A model generated the notes under the pieces. The model saw only the letters and a program-made list of their open reading frames with translations. It searched no databases and was not told the DNA's origin. From contig WSYJ01000060.1 in NCBI GenBank assembly GCA_020186115.1, forward strand, positions 2,852,001 to 2,916,000: 64,000 nucleotides of DNA, written 5' to 3'. Position numbers and translations under genes: made by a program. Origin of the DNA: Histomonas meleagridis. Its lineage: Eukaryota > Parabasalia > Tritrichomonadida > Dientamoebidae. Numbering within the stretch: the first letter of the stretch is position 1; each line of letters opens with the position of its first letter. Shown here one piece after another: positions 41,062 through 52,005 of the stretch.

Positions 41062-42325
41062 TTGGTTCTGAAAAAGGACATACAGAAATAGTTAAATTAC
41101 TTCTTGAACAAAAAGATATTGATATTAATGCTGAGGATATTTTTTTGTTCTTTTTTATATTTATATTGATAATTTGATGTTTTAAAATAATATTTGAAAA
41201 TTATTTAAATAATTTGAAACAGCACTAATTTCAGCAACTAAAAATGGTCATCCAGAAATTATTGAATTACTTCTTGAACAAAAAGATATTGATATTACTG
41301 CTAAAGATATTTATTTTTTCTATTTTATATTGAAAATTTGATATTTTAAAATAATGTTTGGAAATTATTTAAAATATTTATTATCATACTTAATCATGCA
41401 TCTAAAAAAGGTCACATAGAAATCGTTAAATTACTTCTTGAACGTAAAGAGATTAACATTAATGCCAAAGATATTTATTTATTTTATTTAAACTTTATTT
41501 TAATTTATTAAAATTCCAAAATAAAATATGGAATTAATAAAAGTCATTTGAAACAGCCCTTATGAAAGCATCTAAAAATGGACAAAGAGAAATAGTTAAG
41601 TTACTTCTTGAACAAAAAGGAATTGATGTAAATGTTAAAACTATTTATTTGTTTTATTTATATTTTGTTTTTACAATTTTTTGTTAAAAAATAATATTTA
41701 GTAATTATTTTTAATATTTGGTACAGCTCTTGTTTTAGCATCTGAAAATGGTTATACAGATATAGTTAAATTACTTCTTGATCATAAAGAAATCGATATT
41801 AATTCTAAAGATATTTATATGTTTTATTTATATTTTATTTTAATTATGTAGTATTTCAATATAATATTTGGAAATTATTTAAAATATTTGAAACTTCACT
41901 TATGGAAGCATCTTATTTTGGCTATACAGAAATTGTTAAATTACTTCTTGAACATGAAGGAATTGATATTAATGCTAAAGATGTTGATTTATTTTATATG
42001 ATATTCATATAAATAATTTTTAATATCAAAATAATATTTGGAAATTATATAAATTATTTAAAACAGCACTTATTTATGCATCTGAAAAAGGTCATAAAGA
42101 AATAGTTAAATTACTTCTTGAACAAAAAGGAATTGATATTAATGCTAATACTATTTATTTATTTTATTTAAAATTTATTTTAATAATTTGGTATTTCAAA
42201 ATAATATTTGGTAATTATTCAGATTATTTTATACGGCACGTAAATTTGCATATAAAAATGGGCATACGGAAATAGTTGAATTATTAATTAAGGAAAAAGA
42301 AACTAAAAGTAATACTGAGGCTTAA
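40969..42325 (+). repeat. 170-bp array: eight ankyrin modules alternating with non-coding spacers
   Basis: Eight 90-nt modules begin at 41049, 41219, 41383, 41553, 41723, 41893, 42063 and 42233. Each encodes 30 residues on the ankyrin consensus (TALISATKNGHPEIIELLLE and similar, then xIDINAKD) with no internal stop or indel. The last ends in TAA at 42323-42325. Each is preceded by an AT-rich spacer of 80 bp (74 bp before the third). Spacers are similar to one another (5' ATTTATTTRTTTTATTT, 3' ATTTGGAAATTATTTAAA) and contain stops. Unit length is 170 bp, not a multiple of three. No GT...AG pair occurs at a constant place in all spacers. Confidence 0.9.
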
Positions 42326-42731
42326 TTCATAGTTAAAAACCGTTAAAAAATATATGGAATAATAAAAATCATTTTTTTTTTCTCAAAATTCGCTATTTTT
42401 TTTAATCCTAATAGAATCAAATTTGATATACATACTAACTTCGACTAAATTTATCAATTAAAAAACTCAACCGACTGAAATTTAAGATATTGTTTCTTTA
42501 AAATTCAATATATATTTGGTCGAATTATTTTCAACGGACAATTCGATATGATGACAAATCTAATAAATATATTTCTTCGATCCAGTTCATTATTTTCATT
42601 AAAATTGTTAGCAGAATAAAAAGTGACAAAAATTTAATTGAGTAGTTTATTAGAACGGGCCCCTTTAATCGCTTTCCAATTGTCAACCTCTGTAAAAGAT
42701 TTTCAAAAATTTCATGAACAAAAAAGTTGAA
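42326..42731. other. Intergenic between convergent genes
   Basis: AT-rich convergent gap between the ankyrin array (+) and the giant gene (-). No RNA gene or ORF with coding features. Confidence 0.4.
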
Positions 42732-44216
42732 TTAAATACTATTCAATGCAAATCTTTGGGCAACCTCTTTTTTAGCTGCAGCAATATCGTTAAATTTAAA
42801 TGTATACTTTAGAGCTCCAGAAGCCAATTTGTACAAAACATTCCATTTCTGTAAGAAATCATTATTATTATCATTGTTGATTTTCTTTTTCATTTTTAAC
42901 AAATCATCCTTCAAAAGTTCATCACCGACAGTACCAATCGTTTTTGCTTGAACAGCTCTTTCAAGAGCTTGATAATTTTTATTAAATTGTTCTAATGTTT
43001 CAATTAATTTAATTTTACATAAAGCTACTAAATCTTTTGGGAACAAAACACTAACTTTTTTTGTTTCTAGGGGAGTAATATGATAAGTTTCATTTGGGCA
43101 ACCTCTACTATAAGCAGCGCCAACAGATAAATCAACAGTAGTATCAGTATCATTAATAACAAATGTTGTAACATATTTATATTTAATATTATAATTTTCC
43201 ATTTTTTTATCACTATCATTAACTGTTTTAAAACCAACCATTCCATCTGTTATTATGATTAAATGATCATGAAGTTTTTCACCTACTTTTCGAGAAATAT
43301 CAGCAATAAGATCAGATGCTGTAATTCCTTCTCCATGTCTTTCTGAAATTATTTCCATCATTTCTTCATAAGTTTGTTCTTTATAATCTGAACTCCATGT
43401 AAAAATTTTGTCACCAGGTTTATAAAATTTTTTAATTATTTTATCAACTTCTTTATAATAATAATATTTACCACTTACAGATCCAGAAGTATCAATAGCA
43501 AATACTCTGTTCCTAATATGAATAGGTTGCTCCAAAAAATTATTCCACTTAATACCTAATTGGATTTCATATTTTATAGCTTTAGGACGCCATTCATTCG
43601 GTTTATCATATTTATCGATCCATTTATGGACTTCAGGTCGTGCAGTCCATGCAGCAATGTTTTGTACATATCTAAAAGTTCCATCTTTTCTCATTTGTGT
43701 AAAACATTTGGAATAACCACAATCAATTATTATATCACCATTTGTAGTATCACTTGGATAATACATTGAACTAATACCACCTTCTGAATCACGAGAAAAA
43801 GGTATAAATGGTTTCATTTTATCCGGGTTTTGTGCATATGATATTGTAATTCCTTCGAAAATTTTCCCAAGATTATGAGAAAGAGAAGTTCTTTGGCATT
43901 TATCAAATTTTTGTTTTTTCCGATTAAAAGTTTTTGGCTTTAATAAATTTCCTGTTTCATCTCCTAATAATATATTTTCTCCTTTATGATCTCCACATAT
44001 TCTTAACTCAGAACATTTATTTCCGAGTTCTTTAAAAGGAGCTTTTTCGAGGAATAAATTAACTTGATAAAAAAGTGGATCGCCTTCAGCCCAAAATACA
44101 ATTGAGCCACCATTTTGCCAATATTGGATTAATACTTCAATGAACTGTCCAATCAGATTTGGATCTGCATGAGGATTATCTTGTTTAGGTAAAATTTCAT
44201 ATGGTGGACCGCACAT
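42732..44216 (-). CDS. Giant gene, C-terminal piece: Rossmann-like segment plus third VWA
   Basis: 494 codons from an ATG at 44216, but the frame is open back through 44273 to the TAA that ends the previous piece. Residues 1-70 (MCGPPYEILPKQDN, NGGSIVFWAEGDPLFYQVN) look like a Rossmann/ThuA-type or amidotransferase-like fold that continues from the end of the preceding piece (VVLNYYDAN). Around residue 245 a VWA domain starts with an intact MIDAS (FAIDTSGSVSG), Thr in GEGITASDLIADI and Asp in LIIITDGMVG. This is the best-preserved metal site of the three. The C-terminus is helical (ALERAVQAKTIG, AAAKKEVAQRFAL). It could be expressed on its own from the ATG, but no promoter evidence exists. 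Confidence 0.75.
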   Translation of the reverse strand: MCGPPYEILPKQDNPHADPNLIGQFIEVLIQYWQNGGSIVFWAEGDPLFYQVNLFLEKAPFKELGNKCSELRICGDHKGENILLGDETGNLLKPKTFNRKKQKFDKCQRTSLSHNLGKIFEGITISYAQNPDKMKPFIPFSRDSEGGISSMYYPSDTTNGDIIIDCGYSKCFTQMRKDGTFRYVQNIAAWTARPEVHKWIDKYDKPNEWRPKAIKYEIQLGIKWNNFLEQPIHIRNRVFAIDTSGSVSGKYYYYKEVDKIIKKFYKPGDKIFTWSSDYKEQTYEEMMEIISERHGEGITASDLIADISRKVGEKLHDHLIIITDGMVGFKTVNDSDKKMENYNIKYKYVTTFVINDTDTTVDLSVGAAYSRGCPNETYHITPLETKKVSVLFPKDLVALCKIKLIETLEQFNKNYQALERAVQAKTIGTVGDELLKDDLLKMKKKINNDNNNDFLQKWNVLYKLASGALKYTFKFNDIAAAKKEVAQRFALNSI

Positions 44217-44273
44217 TATCCATGTAGAATAATAATCACAATAATTTTGTTTAGTTTGTTTTGTTAAAATGAA

Positions 44274-47200
44274 TTAATTTGCATCATAATAATTTAAAAC
44301 AACTTTGATTTCGATACCGAAATGATCAACAGCAGTTTTAATACATTCTGTATGACCTGGTTCATTTGATTTAAATATATAATCAGGATGAACAAATTCA
44401 GATTCATTATTACTTAATTCACATGTCCATAACATGACAATTAATATTTTTTGACCTTTTAAGAAATCTTTTGTATACATTTCTGTGTTTTTTCCACTTG
44501 GATTAACAAATTCTTTTTCGATACTTCCTACATCTTGTTCTTCATTATAAAAATCAGAAAATGCATCAAGTGATGGAGGGATATTATGTAATTCGTTTTT
44601 AAGATCAATAAATGTTGGGTTATTTTGATTTAATATTAATTCTTTAAATATTTTATTTAATGTTTCTAAATTTGGCGCTGGATTTTGAATTAAAGGAATT
44701 TCATCAAGTTTTCCAGATATATCATCACCAAAAATGGATGCAATACCATTAATTAAATACGAAGGATTTGGTGAATAAACAACTTGTGGGAATAAATTGA
44801 TAATTCCTTTTGGATAAATACCAACGCCAATACCAATTGTATTTATACCATATTGAACACATGAATTAACTTGCTCAAGAATACGCTTTTGTTCATTTTT
44901 TTGATATAAACCATCTGTAATCACAAACAAAATATTTGAATAATCTGTTGACCTTATTCTTTTTAGATCTAAAGCTGTATGGATAGCTGAAGCTAAATCA
45001 ACATTAGTTTCTTGATTTTGTAAAAACCCAAATAAAGATTCCCAAAGTGTTGATTTCGCACTTAATGCTTTAAATGTATTGATACCAGAACATAATATAT
45101 TTGGCGTTGGCGAACCTGCAATAATTAAATCAAAACTTGGTAAATCTAAAATTGTAAAAACAGATAAAAGATTTTGAATTGTTTGAAGTGAATGAGCTGA
45201 AGAAAGTTCATTAAAACATGAAATTGATGGATCAATAATAATTGTTACACCATAATTACGTATTAATCCTCCTTTTTCTGCTAAATAAATCAGAGGATCT
45301 GGTACTGGATTTAATATGTTTAATATTAATGCAGTAATATCAAAATTAGTACCTGTTGATGATAATATTGTTTGTGATGCTTTATTTGGCTTAAATATTG
45401 TATCTAAAGAAGAATTAAAATTAAAATTCTTTTTATTTTGAATAAATGTATGAATAAATATTTCTAATTCTTGATTCTCATTTTTTCTAATATTCGAATT
45501 AATTTTATTTATTTTATTACGATAATGTAACATTTCTAATTTACTTGATCGATTAGAATTAGATATAGTGCTTAAAACATTTGTTCTTCCTGAATAAATA
45601 CCTTTAAAATGACTATAATTTAATTTCAGAATTTCTTTAAAGTATTTTAATTTATTAATTTTTGGTATATTTTCTGAAAATTCTGCAAGTGTAATTTCTT
45701 TGTATTGTGGTAATAAATCTTGATTTTCTTCACGTTTAATTATATTTCTAAACATTTCAATAAGAGTTTTAGTTGTTTGGTTATTAATTTCTGCTTGAAT
45801 TGATGATACATTTATGATTGACTTGGCTCCAAGTTGTTTTACTTCAGATTCAAAATTATTCCATACATTTTCAACAAATGTTAAGTTTTCTTCAATTAAT
45901 TTATTAGATTTAATAAATATAAATCCAAATGAATAATGAGGATTAGTTAAAAGATTTGACCATACTTGTGTTCGTATTAAATTTTCATCTAACCCATCAG
46001 TAAATGTGAAAAATGAAACATTTGGTCTAATTTTTAAAATAGATTCAGGAATTGAATCCATTGCAAATTTTATTGAATGTAATAAATTAGTTCTATATCT
46101 TTTAATTAATAAACAATCAAGAATTCTTTGTAATACAATATATGAATGTTCTTCTTCAAAAGGTTTAATAATACATTTAAATCTTTCATCAGCAATTAAT
46201 AATACTGAATAAGGAATTTCTAATGAAGAAAGTGCATAAGTTAGAGCACAAATTATTAACATATTAAACATTTTATTTTCATCTGAAATAAATGAACTAC
46301 AATCAACTAAAATACATGAACAAATATTAGAATATGGAACAGTTGAATTTGTAGCAACTTTAATAAATGATGCACTAAGACAATAGCTTTGTTGAATGAG
46401 TTTTGTAATTGGGAAATTGTTTGTGTTTGGTTTGCTTATTTTGCGGTCAATTGTATATCCTTCTTGTTTTAATATTATATTATCATCTTTTCTATAACCC
46501 ATTTCTTTCATACGTTGAATTGCTCTTTTAATTCCATCAAATTCAGTAAATTCAGATATAATTCCATCAAATTGTTTATTATTAACTTGAACTATTAAAG
46601 CTTCATCTTTAGTTAATAAAAGAGGTTTTTCTTCATTGTCATCAACTTCATTTTCAATTTCATTTTCATTTTGAATAATATTTTGCATATTTGTAACTGT
46701 ATTTCGATATAGTACTTCATCAATTTTATTGATATGGTGTTGCTCAATGACTATTTGAGTTTCTTCAGTTTCTTTTTCTTTTGGAATATAAGGTAATTGA
46801 TCATTAACATTTTCAAAAAGATCATTTGAAAGAATTTGATTATTCGATTGATTAAATAATTCATATTGATTAGGTTTCACATTATTTTCATCATGAATTG
46901 TTTTCCAATTCTTATTTTGTGAATATATATTACATACATGAGGAATTTGAATGAAATCTTCATATAGTTTTTGAGAAATAATAATTGGTAATTTTAAACC
47001 ATTAAAATCAACACCTGCTTTATTTAATTTACTTGTGAGTAATTTAAATGATTTACAAAATGAATTTATATAAGTAGATAAAAATGAATGATCATCATTA
47101 GGTAATATACGATATATTTGAAGTAATTTTGAATAATATTCTTCTGCTGGTTTAAAACTTTGTTTAGAAATAATCAAATTATGAATATAAATAGGAAGTA

Positions 47201-50200
47201 CTCTTGTGCCTTGAATACATAAAGAATAAAATTGAATTAATGATGAAATAGATTCTTTTTGAGGTTCTTCTGGAATTAATATTGAAAATAAATCAAAATT
47301 AAAATTAATTGAATCAGGTGATATATCTCGTTTAATATTCTCTTGTTTAATAATTTTTTGCTTAGTAAAATAATCCTTTTTCTTTGGTTGCTTGAATTCA
47401 TTTATGAGATAACATTTTGAACCTTTTTCATTAGGATCATTTTGAGTTTGCTTTTTTAAATTTTCAAAGTTTTCTTTGTCTTTTCTATTCGTGGTTTCAT
47501 CTGTTTTTCTCTTATATTTATTTTTATCAAATTGGATGTATTCTTCATATAATTCTTTCATTTTCGCTTGTGATGATATTTCATTTTGTTTCATTGAAGA
47601 AATATTTAAATAATTATAATTTTGTTTAAATAATTTGTAAAACCTAATAATAATATTATATTTATAAATACCTAATATTGGATCATCAATTTTAATCTCA
47701 TCATTTGGAATTAAATCTTTTGTTTTATCTTGGAGTTCTTGTGGTAAAATATTAATTAAATCTTTAATTTTTATAATTACTATGTCATTACTTAACAGTA
47801 AAACGAAAAGCATAAAATCTCGATCATTACTATGTTTTATATCATAAGAAGAAGTACTACATATACAATTTATATTATCTTTAGCACATTTAATATTTTG
47901 ATTTGTGATTTCTAATTCATTGAATTTATCAACATCAATTTCTGGATATATTGAAAATGCAGGAAACCATTGGTCATCTTCAAAAATTCCTATTATTGGT
48001 ATATAATATTGAGAATCATTTGAATTGTTGGAAGTATAACACAATGGTATATCATTCACTATATTAAACTCTCCATTTTCACATCCAGATATATACTTCA
48101 CACTTCGGTTATGTATATTAATTGTATTTTCTTCATAAAAAACTTTATCTGATGCTTCAACAAAATTAAATGGAGTAGCTAAAGTAACTAATGTAGTTTT
48201 TATGTCAGTTGAATTTATTTCATACCTTTCCCAATTATTTGTTGAATAATTAAAAATCATAATAGGATATGAATTTGCATGTTGTAAATTTATTTTGATA
48301 AAATTAATACTAACCTTTTTAATCAAATTATTTGAAACAATTTGAATTGAATAATTTTTAGTTGAATCACAAAACAACAAATCAAATTTAAGAGTTAATT
48401 TGAATATATAATATTCTTGAATATTTATTTCATTTATATCTTCCATAAATTTTGAGTTCACTGGTAAATTTTGAATAATTTTTGCCTGTTGTTTCTTAAT
48501 TCCTGGGATTCCATGTATTTTGAAATATAATGGAACTTTCCATACATTTTTCTGATCAGAATAATAAATATTTACGTTGTTAGTAAAGCTTTTTATTGAA
48601 AAATCATATATTTCAAATTTAAAATCGAATGGTAATATTTTTGTATCAATATGAATTAAAATCATGAAATTCGGCGTGAATGTTAAACATAAATTACAAT
48701 GAAGTCTAGTCATTTCATCAACCGAAGGTATATTAATAACCACACGATCATTGAATATATCCATAAGCGGTTTATTGGATCCATTATCATCAAGACTTAT
48801 AATATCTGTAATAAACCTTAAATCTTCATTAATATAATAATTTTTAAGTTTAAATGTAATTGTTGATTTTGATAAAATTTCTTGACAACATAAATTATAC
48901 ATTCCATCTTCATATAATAAATTATATTCTTCACATACAAGAAGTAATGATAATGGAATCAATTTGAAATTAAATTCACATGGAAGTATTAATTCTTTAT
49001 ATGATTGAGATGTAAAATGAATTTGTGTTGAAATATTTAATAAAGTAATGTCATTATTTAAAATAGGCGGAAATGAAACAAGTAATTGGATAATATCACC
49101 TGGATTAATATTATGTTCAGTATAAAAAATATTTAAATATTCTTCCTGTTCTGTTTTAATATCTATTGAAAATGGTTCATCAATAAATGAAATAAAATTG
49201 ATTGAAATATTTCCTTCATATAATGATGGTATAATTGGACCAATTGGACAATAAAGTGATTTATAACAACATTGAATAGCTCCTTCAGATGATATATTTA
49301 ATATTGGTGTGGATAAGATATTTGTATCATTTATTTGACTAAATGATGGAAGATCATACAAATTTTTTGGTGTTATTGAAGGATATGGAATTTTATATGT
49401 ATATGAAAATAGATTTTCTTTTAAATTGATATATTGCTTCCAAATGCTTTTAATATTATCTTTAATTTCAGAATTAAATTTTCCAAGAGAATTTTTTATA
49501 TTTTCTAAGTTTTTTGGTAAATAAGAAATGTCATTATTATCTGGAAAACTTGAATCATCTGTAAATTTTGGAGTTAAATCGTTTTGAAGACTGGTTATAT
49601 CCTTCAATAATTCTTTAGGAATTTTAAAAATTTCTTGTTTTAAATCATCTGAATTTTCTAATGTTTTAATTATAAGCTTTATTCCTGTATCAAGATTTGT
49701 ATACATTTTATCGAGTGAAGATAAGAACTCTTCGGAAGAATGTTTACCAAACAATATTTTTGGTGCATTATTTTCATAAAATCTTTTTTCTTCATTTGAA
49801 ATCAATTCTTCCAAATCAATATTATCAGGAAATAAATAAAATTTTATATTCACATCACTAGAATAACTTATAAGTTCAACATGTGTAAAAGAATTTTCTT
49901 TTTTCCGTTGTATTATTTTTGAATTATTTTCATCCAGATTTGGATAATTTTCTTCAAAATATTTTTTATATTCCTCAATTTGTTTTAATGTTTTGTCAGA
50001 TACTTTTTCATTTTTCTCGATCTCATTTATATATTTTTTATATTTTTCTATCATCATTTTTAATTCATTGATTTTTTCTTTTCTTGTCATTTCACTTTTT
50101 GCCATTTCAATTTTAACATATTCATCTGTTTTATTTGTTTGGATATTTTTAATCATTTCAGAAAAATTGGTATTATTTGTATATTTTTTCTTCATTGTTT

Positions 50201-51833
50201 CAAGAAATGTTATTAGTTCTTTTATTTCATCTGAATTTATAACCTTTTTACAATTTTCTTTAATAAGTGATTGAATTTTATCATGAATAAATTTGTTGGG
50301 GTCAATAATAAATCGTAAGACATTTGATTCAGAGGGTTTTTTATTAAATATTTCTTCTAAATTCGAATTAAACACTAATTTAACAATTTCTTTAATAAAT
50401 GATTGAATATAATTATTTGTTATAAATCGATTATTTTCAAATTCTTTATCTTCAGATAAAGAAAATAAAAATCCATACATTAATTTCGTGTTTTTATCAA
50501 CAAATTCAGGTGGTACTGTTGGTAATAAAAGATTTAACCATTTAGTTCCTATATCTTCATTATTTAATAATTTTTCTTTAATTGTATTACTTATTTCCTC
50601 ATTAAGAATTTGATTAATGTATGTATGTTCATTAATATTGAAAACAACAAAATTAATTGAAGAAATAATTCTTAATATAAGAATCCAAAAAGGTAGTTTA
50701 TCTTTCTCGAATATTTGTGATGAATAAATGGTTTGCATTTGTTGAGCACATTTATGATTTTTACACAACCAATAAACTAATGATGGATATCTTTTGATAA
50801 ATTCATTATTGTTTTTCCAATTTAATTTTAAGAATTCAACATCGTTATATTTAAGTTCATGTGATTTAAATTTATCAAATTTTTCTGCAATTTGAAGCAT
50901 ATAAATTATAGAAGATAAAAGTTCTTTGTTATTATCATTCTTTTCTTTATATTTTTTTTGAATTAATACATTAATATCTTCTAATTGAGTTGTAGGATCA
51001 TATTTTATATCATATAAATTTCGATATATTATTCTGGCAATTTCTATTGAGCATTCATACATTGTATTAAATCTTGAGTTATAATTGAGATTCTTTAATT
51101 CACTAAAAATAGTAGGATAGTCATAATTTTTTATAAAAATTCCATTTCTTGCTATATTATCTCCTGAAAGATTAATGAACATAAATATAAAATCTTTAGG
51201 TTTAAATTTTGGTAAAGTAATTGAGAAATTAGGATGAAATTTATTTGCATGATCATAAGCCCATATAATTTCATTTTGACCTTTTTCATTTCTTTCCATT
51301 AATTGATTTAACAATTCATCAAGTTCAAAAATATAATTATCAAGTTTATCTTGATGCATTTTGTATATAAAAGCTGCGTTTAAAGTTGCATACATAATAT
51401 CATAATCATCTCCTTGAAGTCCTATTTCATTTGTTGATAGATTATTCATTATACGACTTATTAACAATTTATATATACTTTCTATTTCTGGGAATTCATT
51501 TAAATCAAGTATCGTATGGATTATTTTTGTATTATTTTTGTCTATAATTCTTTCGAAAATATTTGAAATTTTAGAATACCAAATAAGATGATCATAGATT
51601 TTAATTGAATCTGTACTTATGTTACTTATGATATATTTTGAATAATTAATTGGCCAATTAATTGAATTAGATTGATTTGAAGAATTTATATTTTGGATAT
51701 AATCTAAAAATTCATTAACCTTTTGTAAGCACAAATTATAATGTTCTTCGGTTGGATTATTTTTAGAAATTTCACTTAAATAGTTTATAATTTGATGACG
51801 AATTATATCACATTTATTTACTTTGATTTGCAT
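44274..51833 (-). CDS. Giant gene, middle/C-terminal piece: linker and two VWA domains
   Basis: 2519 codons from an internal Met; host sequence is open up to the mariner edge at 52005. Residues 1-700 are helical, with a coiled coil near 590-640 (EKINELKMMIEKYKKYINEI). Residues ~850-1350 are beta-rich with Cys pairs. A VWA-like domain near residue 1835 has a degenerate MIDAS (VDCSSF instead of DxSxS) but keeps FTDGLD. A second VWA near 2190 has DPSIS and FVITDG, a complete metal site. The piece ends in a Rossmann-like strand pattern cut by TAA in the context GATGCAAATTAATTCATT. A single CAA-to-TAA change would explain it (inference). Confidence 0.8.
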   Translation of the reverse strand: MQIKVNKCDIIRHQIINYLSEISKNNPTEEHYNLCLQKVNEFLDYIQNINSSNQSNSINWPINYSKYIISNISTDSIKIYDHLIWYSKISNIFERIIDKNNTKIIHTILDLNEFPEIESIYKLLISRIMNNLSTNEIGLQGDDYDIMYATLNAAFIYKMHQDKLDNYIFELDELLNQLMERNEKGQNEIIWAYDHANKFHPNFSITLPKFKPKDFIFMFINLSGDNIARNGIFIKNYDYPTIFSELKNLNYNSRFNTMYECSIEIARIIYRNLYDIKYDPTTQLEDINVLIQKKYKEKNDNNKELLSSIIYMLQIAEKFDKFKSHELKYNDVEFLKLNWKNNNEFIKRYPSLVYWLCKNHKCAQQMQTIYSSQIFEKDKLPFWILILRIISSINFVVFNINEHTYINQILNEEISNTIKEKLLNNEDIGTKWLNLLLPTVPPEFVDKNTKLMYGFLFSLSEDKEFENNRFITNNYIQSFIKEIVKLVFNSNLEEIFNKKPSESNVLRFIIDPNKFIHDKIQSLIKENCKKVINSDEIKELITFLETMKKKYTNNTNFSEMIKNIQTNKTDEYVKIEMAKSEMTRKEKINELKMMIEKYKKYINEIEKNEKVSDKTLKQIEEYKKYFEENYPNLDENNSKIIQRKKENSFTHVELISYSSDVNIKFYLFPDNIDLEELISNEEKRFYENNAPKILFGKHSSEEFLSSLDKMYTNLDTGIKLIIKTLENSDDLKQEIFKIPKELLKDITSLQNDLTPKFTDDSSFPDNNDISYLPKNLENIKNSLGKFNSEIKDNIKSIWKQYINLKENLFSYTYKIPYPSITPKNLYDLPSFSQINDTNILSTPILNISSEGAIQCCYKSLYCPIGPIIPSLYEGNISINFISFIDEPFSIDIKTEQEEYLNIFYTEHNINPGDIIQLLVSFPPILNNDITLLNISTQIHFTSQSYKELILPCEFNFKLIPLSLLLVCEEYNLLYEDGMYNLCCQEILSKSTITFKLKNYYINEDLRFITDIISLDDNGSNKPLMDIFNDRVVINIPSVDEMTRLHCNLCLTFTPNFMILIHIDTKILPFDFKFEIYDFSIKSFTNNVNIYYSDQKNVWKVPLYFKIHGIPGIKKQQAKIIQNLPVNSKFMEDINEINIQEYYIFKLTLKFDLLFCDSTKNYSIQIVSNNLIKKVSINFIKINLQHANSYPIMIFNYSTNNWERYEINSTDIKTTLVTLATPFNFVEASDKVFYEENTINIHNRSVKYISGCENGEFNIVNDIPLCYTSNNSNDSQYYIPIIGIFEDDQWFPAFSIYPEIDVDKFNELEITNQNIKCAKDNINCICSTSSYDIKHSNDRDFMLFVLLLSNDIVIIKIKDLINILPQELQDKTKDLIPNDEIKIDDPILGIYKYNIIIRFYKLFKQNYNYLNISSMKQNEISSQAKMKELYEEYIQFDKNKYKRKTDETTNRKDKENFENLKKQTQNDPNEKGSKCYLINEFKQPKKKDYFTKQKIIKQENIKRDISPDSINFNFDLFSILIPEEPQKESISSLIQFYSLCIQGTRVLPIYIHNLIISKQSFKPAEEYYSKLLQIYRILPNDDHSFLSTYINSFCKSFKLLTSKLNKAGVDFNGLKLPIIISQKLYEDFIQIPHVCNIYSQNKNWKTIHDENNVKPNQYELFNQSNNQILSNDLFENVNDQLPYIPKEKETEETQIVIEQHHINKIDEVLYRNTVTNMQNIIQNENEIENEVDDNEEKPLLLTKDEALIVQVNNKQFDGIISEFTEFDGIKRAIQRMKEMGYRKDDNIILKQEGYTIDRKISKPNTNNFPITKLIQQSYCLSASFIKVATNSTVPYSNICSCILVDCSSFISDENKMFNMLIICALTYALSSLEIPYSVLLIADERFKCIIKPFEEEHSYIVLQRILDCLLIKRYRTNLLHSIKFAMDSIPESILKIRPNVSFFTFTDGLDENLIRTQVWSNLLTNPHYSFGFIFIKSNKLIEENLTFVENVWNNFESEVKQLGAKSIINVSSIQAEINNQTTKTLIEMFRNIIKREENQDLLPQYKEITLAEFSENIPKINKLKYFKEILKLNYSHFKGIYSGRTNVLSTISNSNRSSKLEMLHYRNKINKINSNIRKNENQELEIFIHTFIQNKKNFNFNSSLDTIFKPNKASQTILSSTGTNFDITALILNILNPVPDPLIYLAEKGGLIRNYGVTIIIDPSISCFNELSSAHSLQTIQNLLSVFTILDLPSFDLIIAGSPTPNILCSGINTFKALSAKSTLWESLFGFLQNQETNVDLASAIHTALDLKRIRSTDYSNILFVITDGLYQKNEQKRILEQVNSCVQYGINTIGIGVGIYPKGIINLFPQVVYSPNPSYLINGIASIFGDDISGKLDEIPLIQNPAPNLETLNKIFKELILNQNNPTFIDLKNELHNIPPSLDAFSDFYNEEQDVGSIEKEFVNPSGKNTEMYTKDFLKGQKILIVMLWTCELSNNESEFVHPDYIFKSNEPGHTECIKTAVDHFGIEIKVVLNYYDAN

Positions 51834-52005
51834 TAATTCATTTCTAAGATTATAGAATTTTTGCTGAAGTTTTAAAACTTCATTTTGATTAGTTATTGTA
51901 TTTATTATTTGGTTTAAATGTATTTTTTCATTTTCAAGTAATTCGATATAAGGATTAATATTCCAAACTGATTTATCCTCAAATATAATATTTGATATTA
52001 AAATA

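Noticed and set aside
40969..42325. CRISPR-like interpretation of the 170-bp array
   Set aside because: Units encode ankyrin repeats, spacers resemble each other rather than being unique, and the genome is eukaryotic.
40969..42325. Ordinary GT-AG introns between ankyrin modules
   Set aside because: No constant GT or AG: several spacers have ATTTTA where others have GTTTTA, and ends such as ATTTGAA or ATTTAAA are not acceptors. Splicing is kept only as an unproven option.
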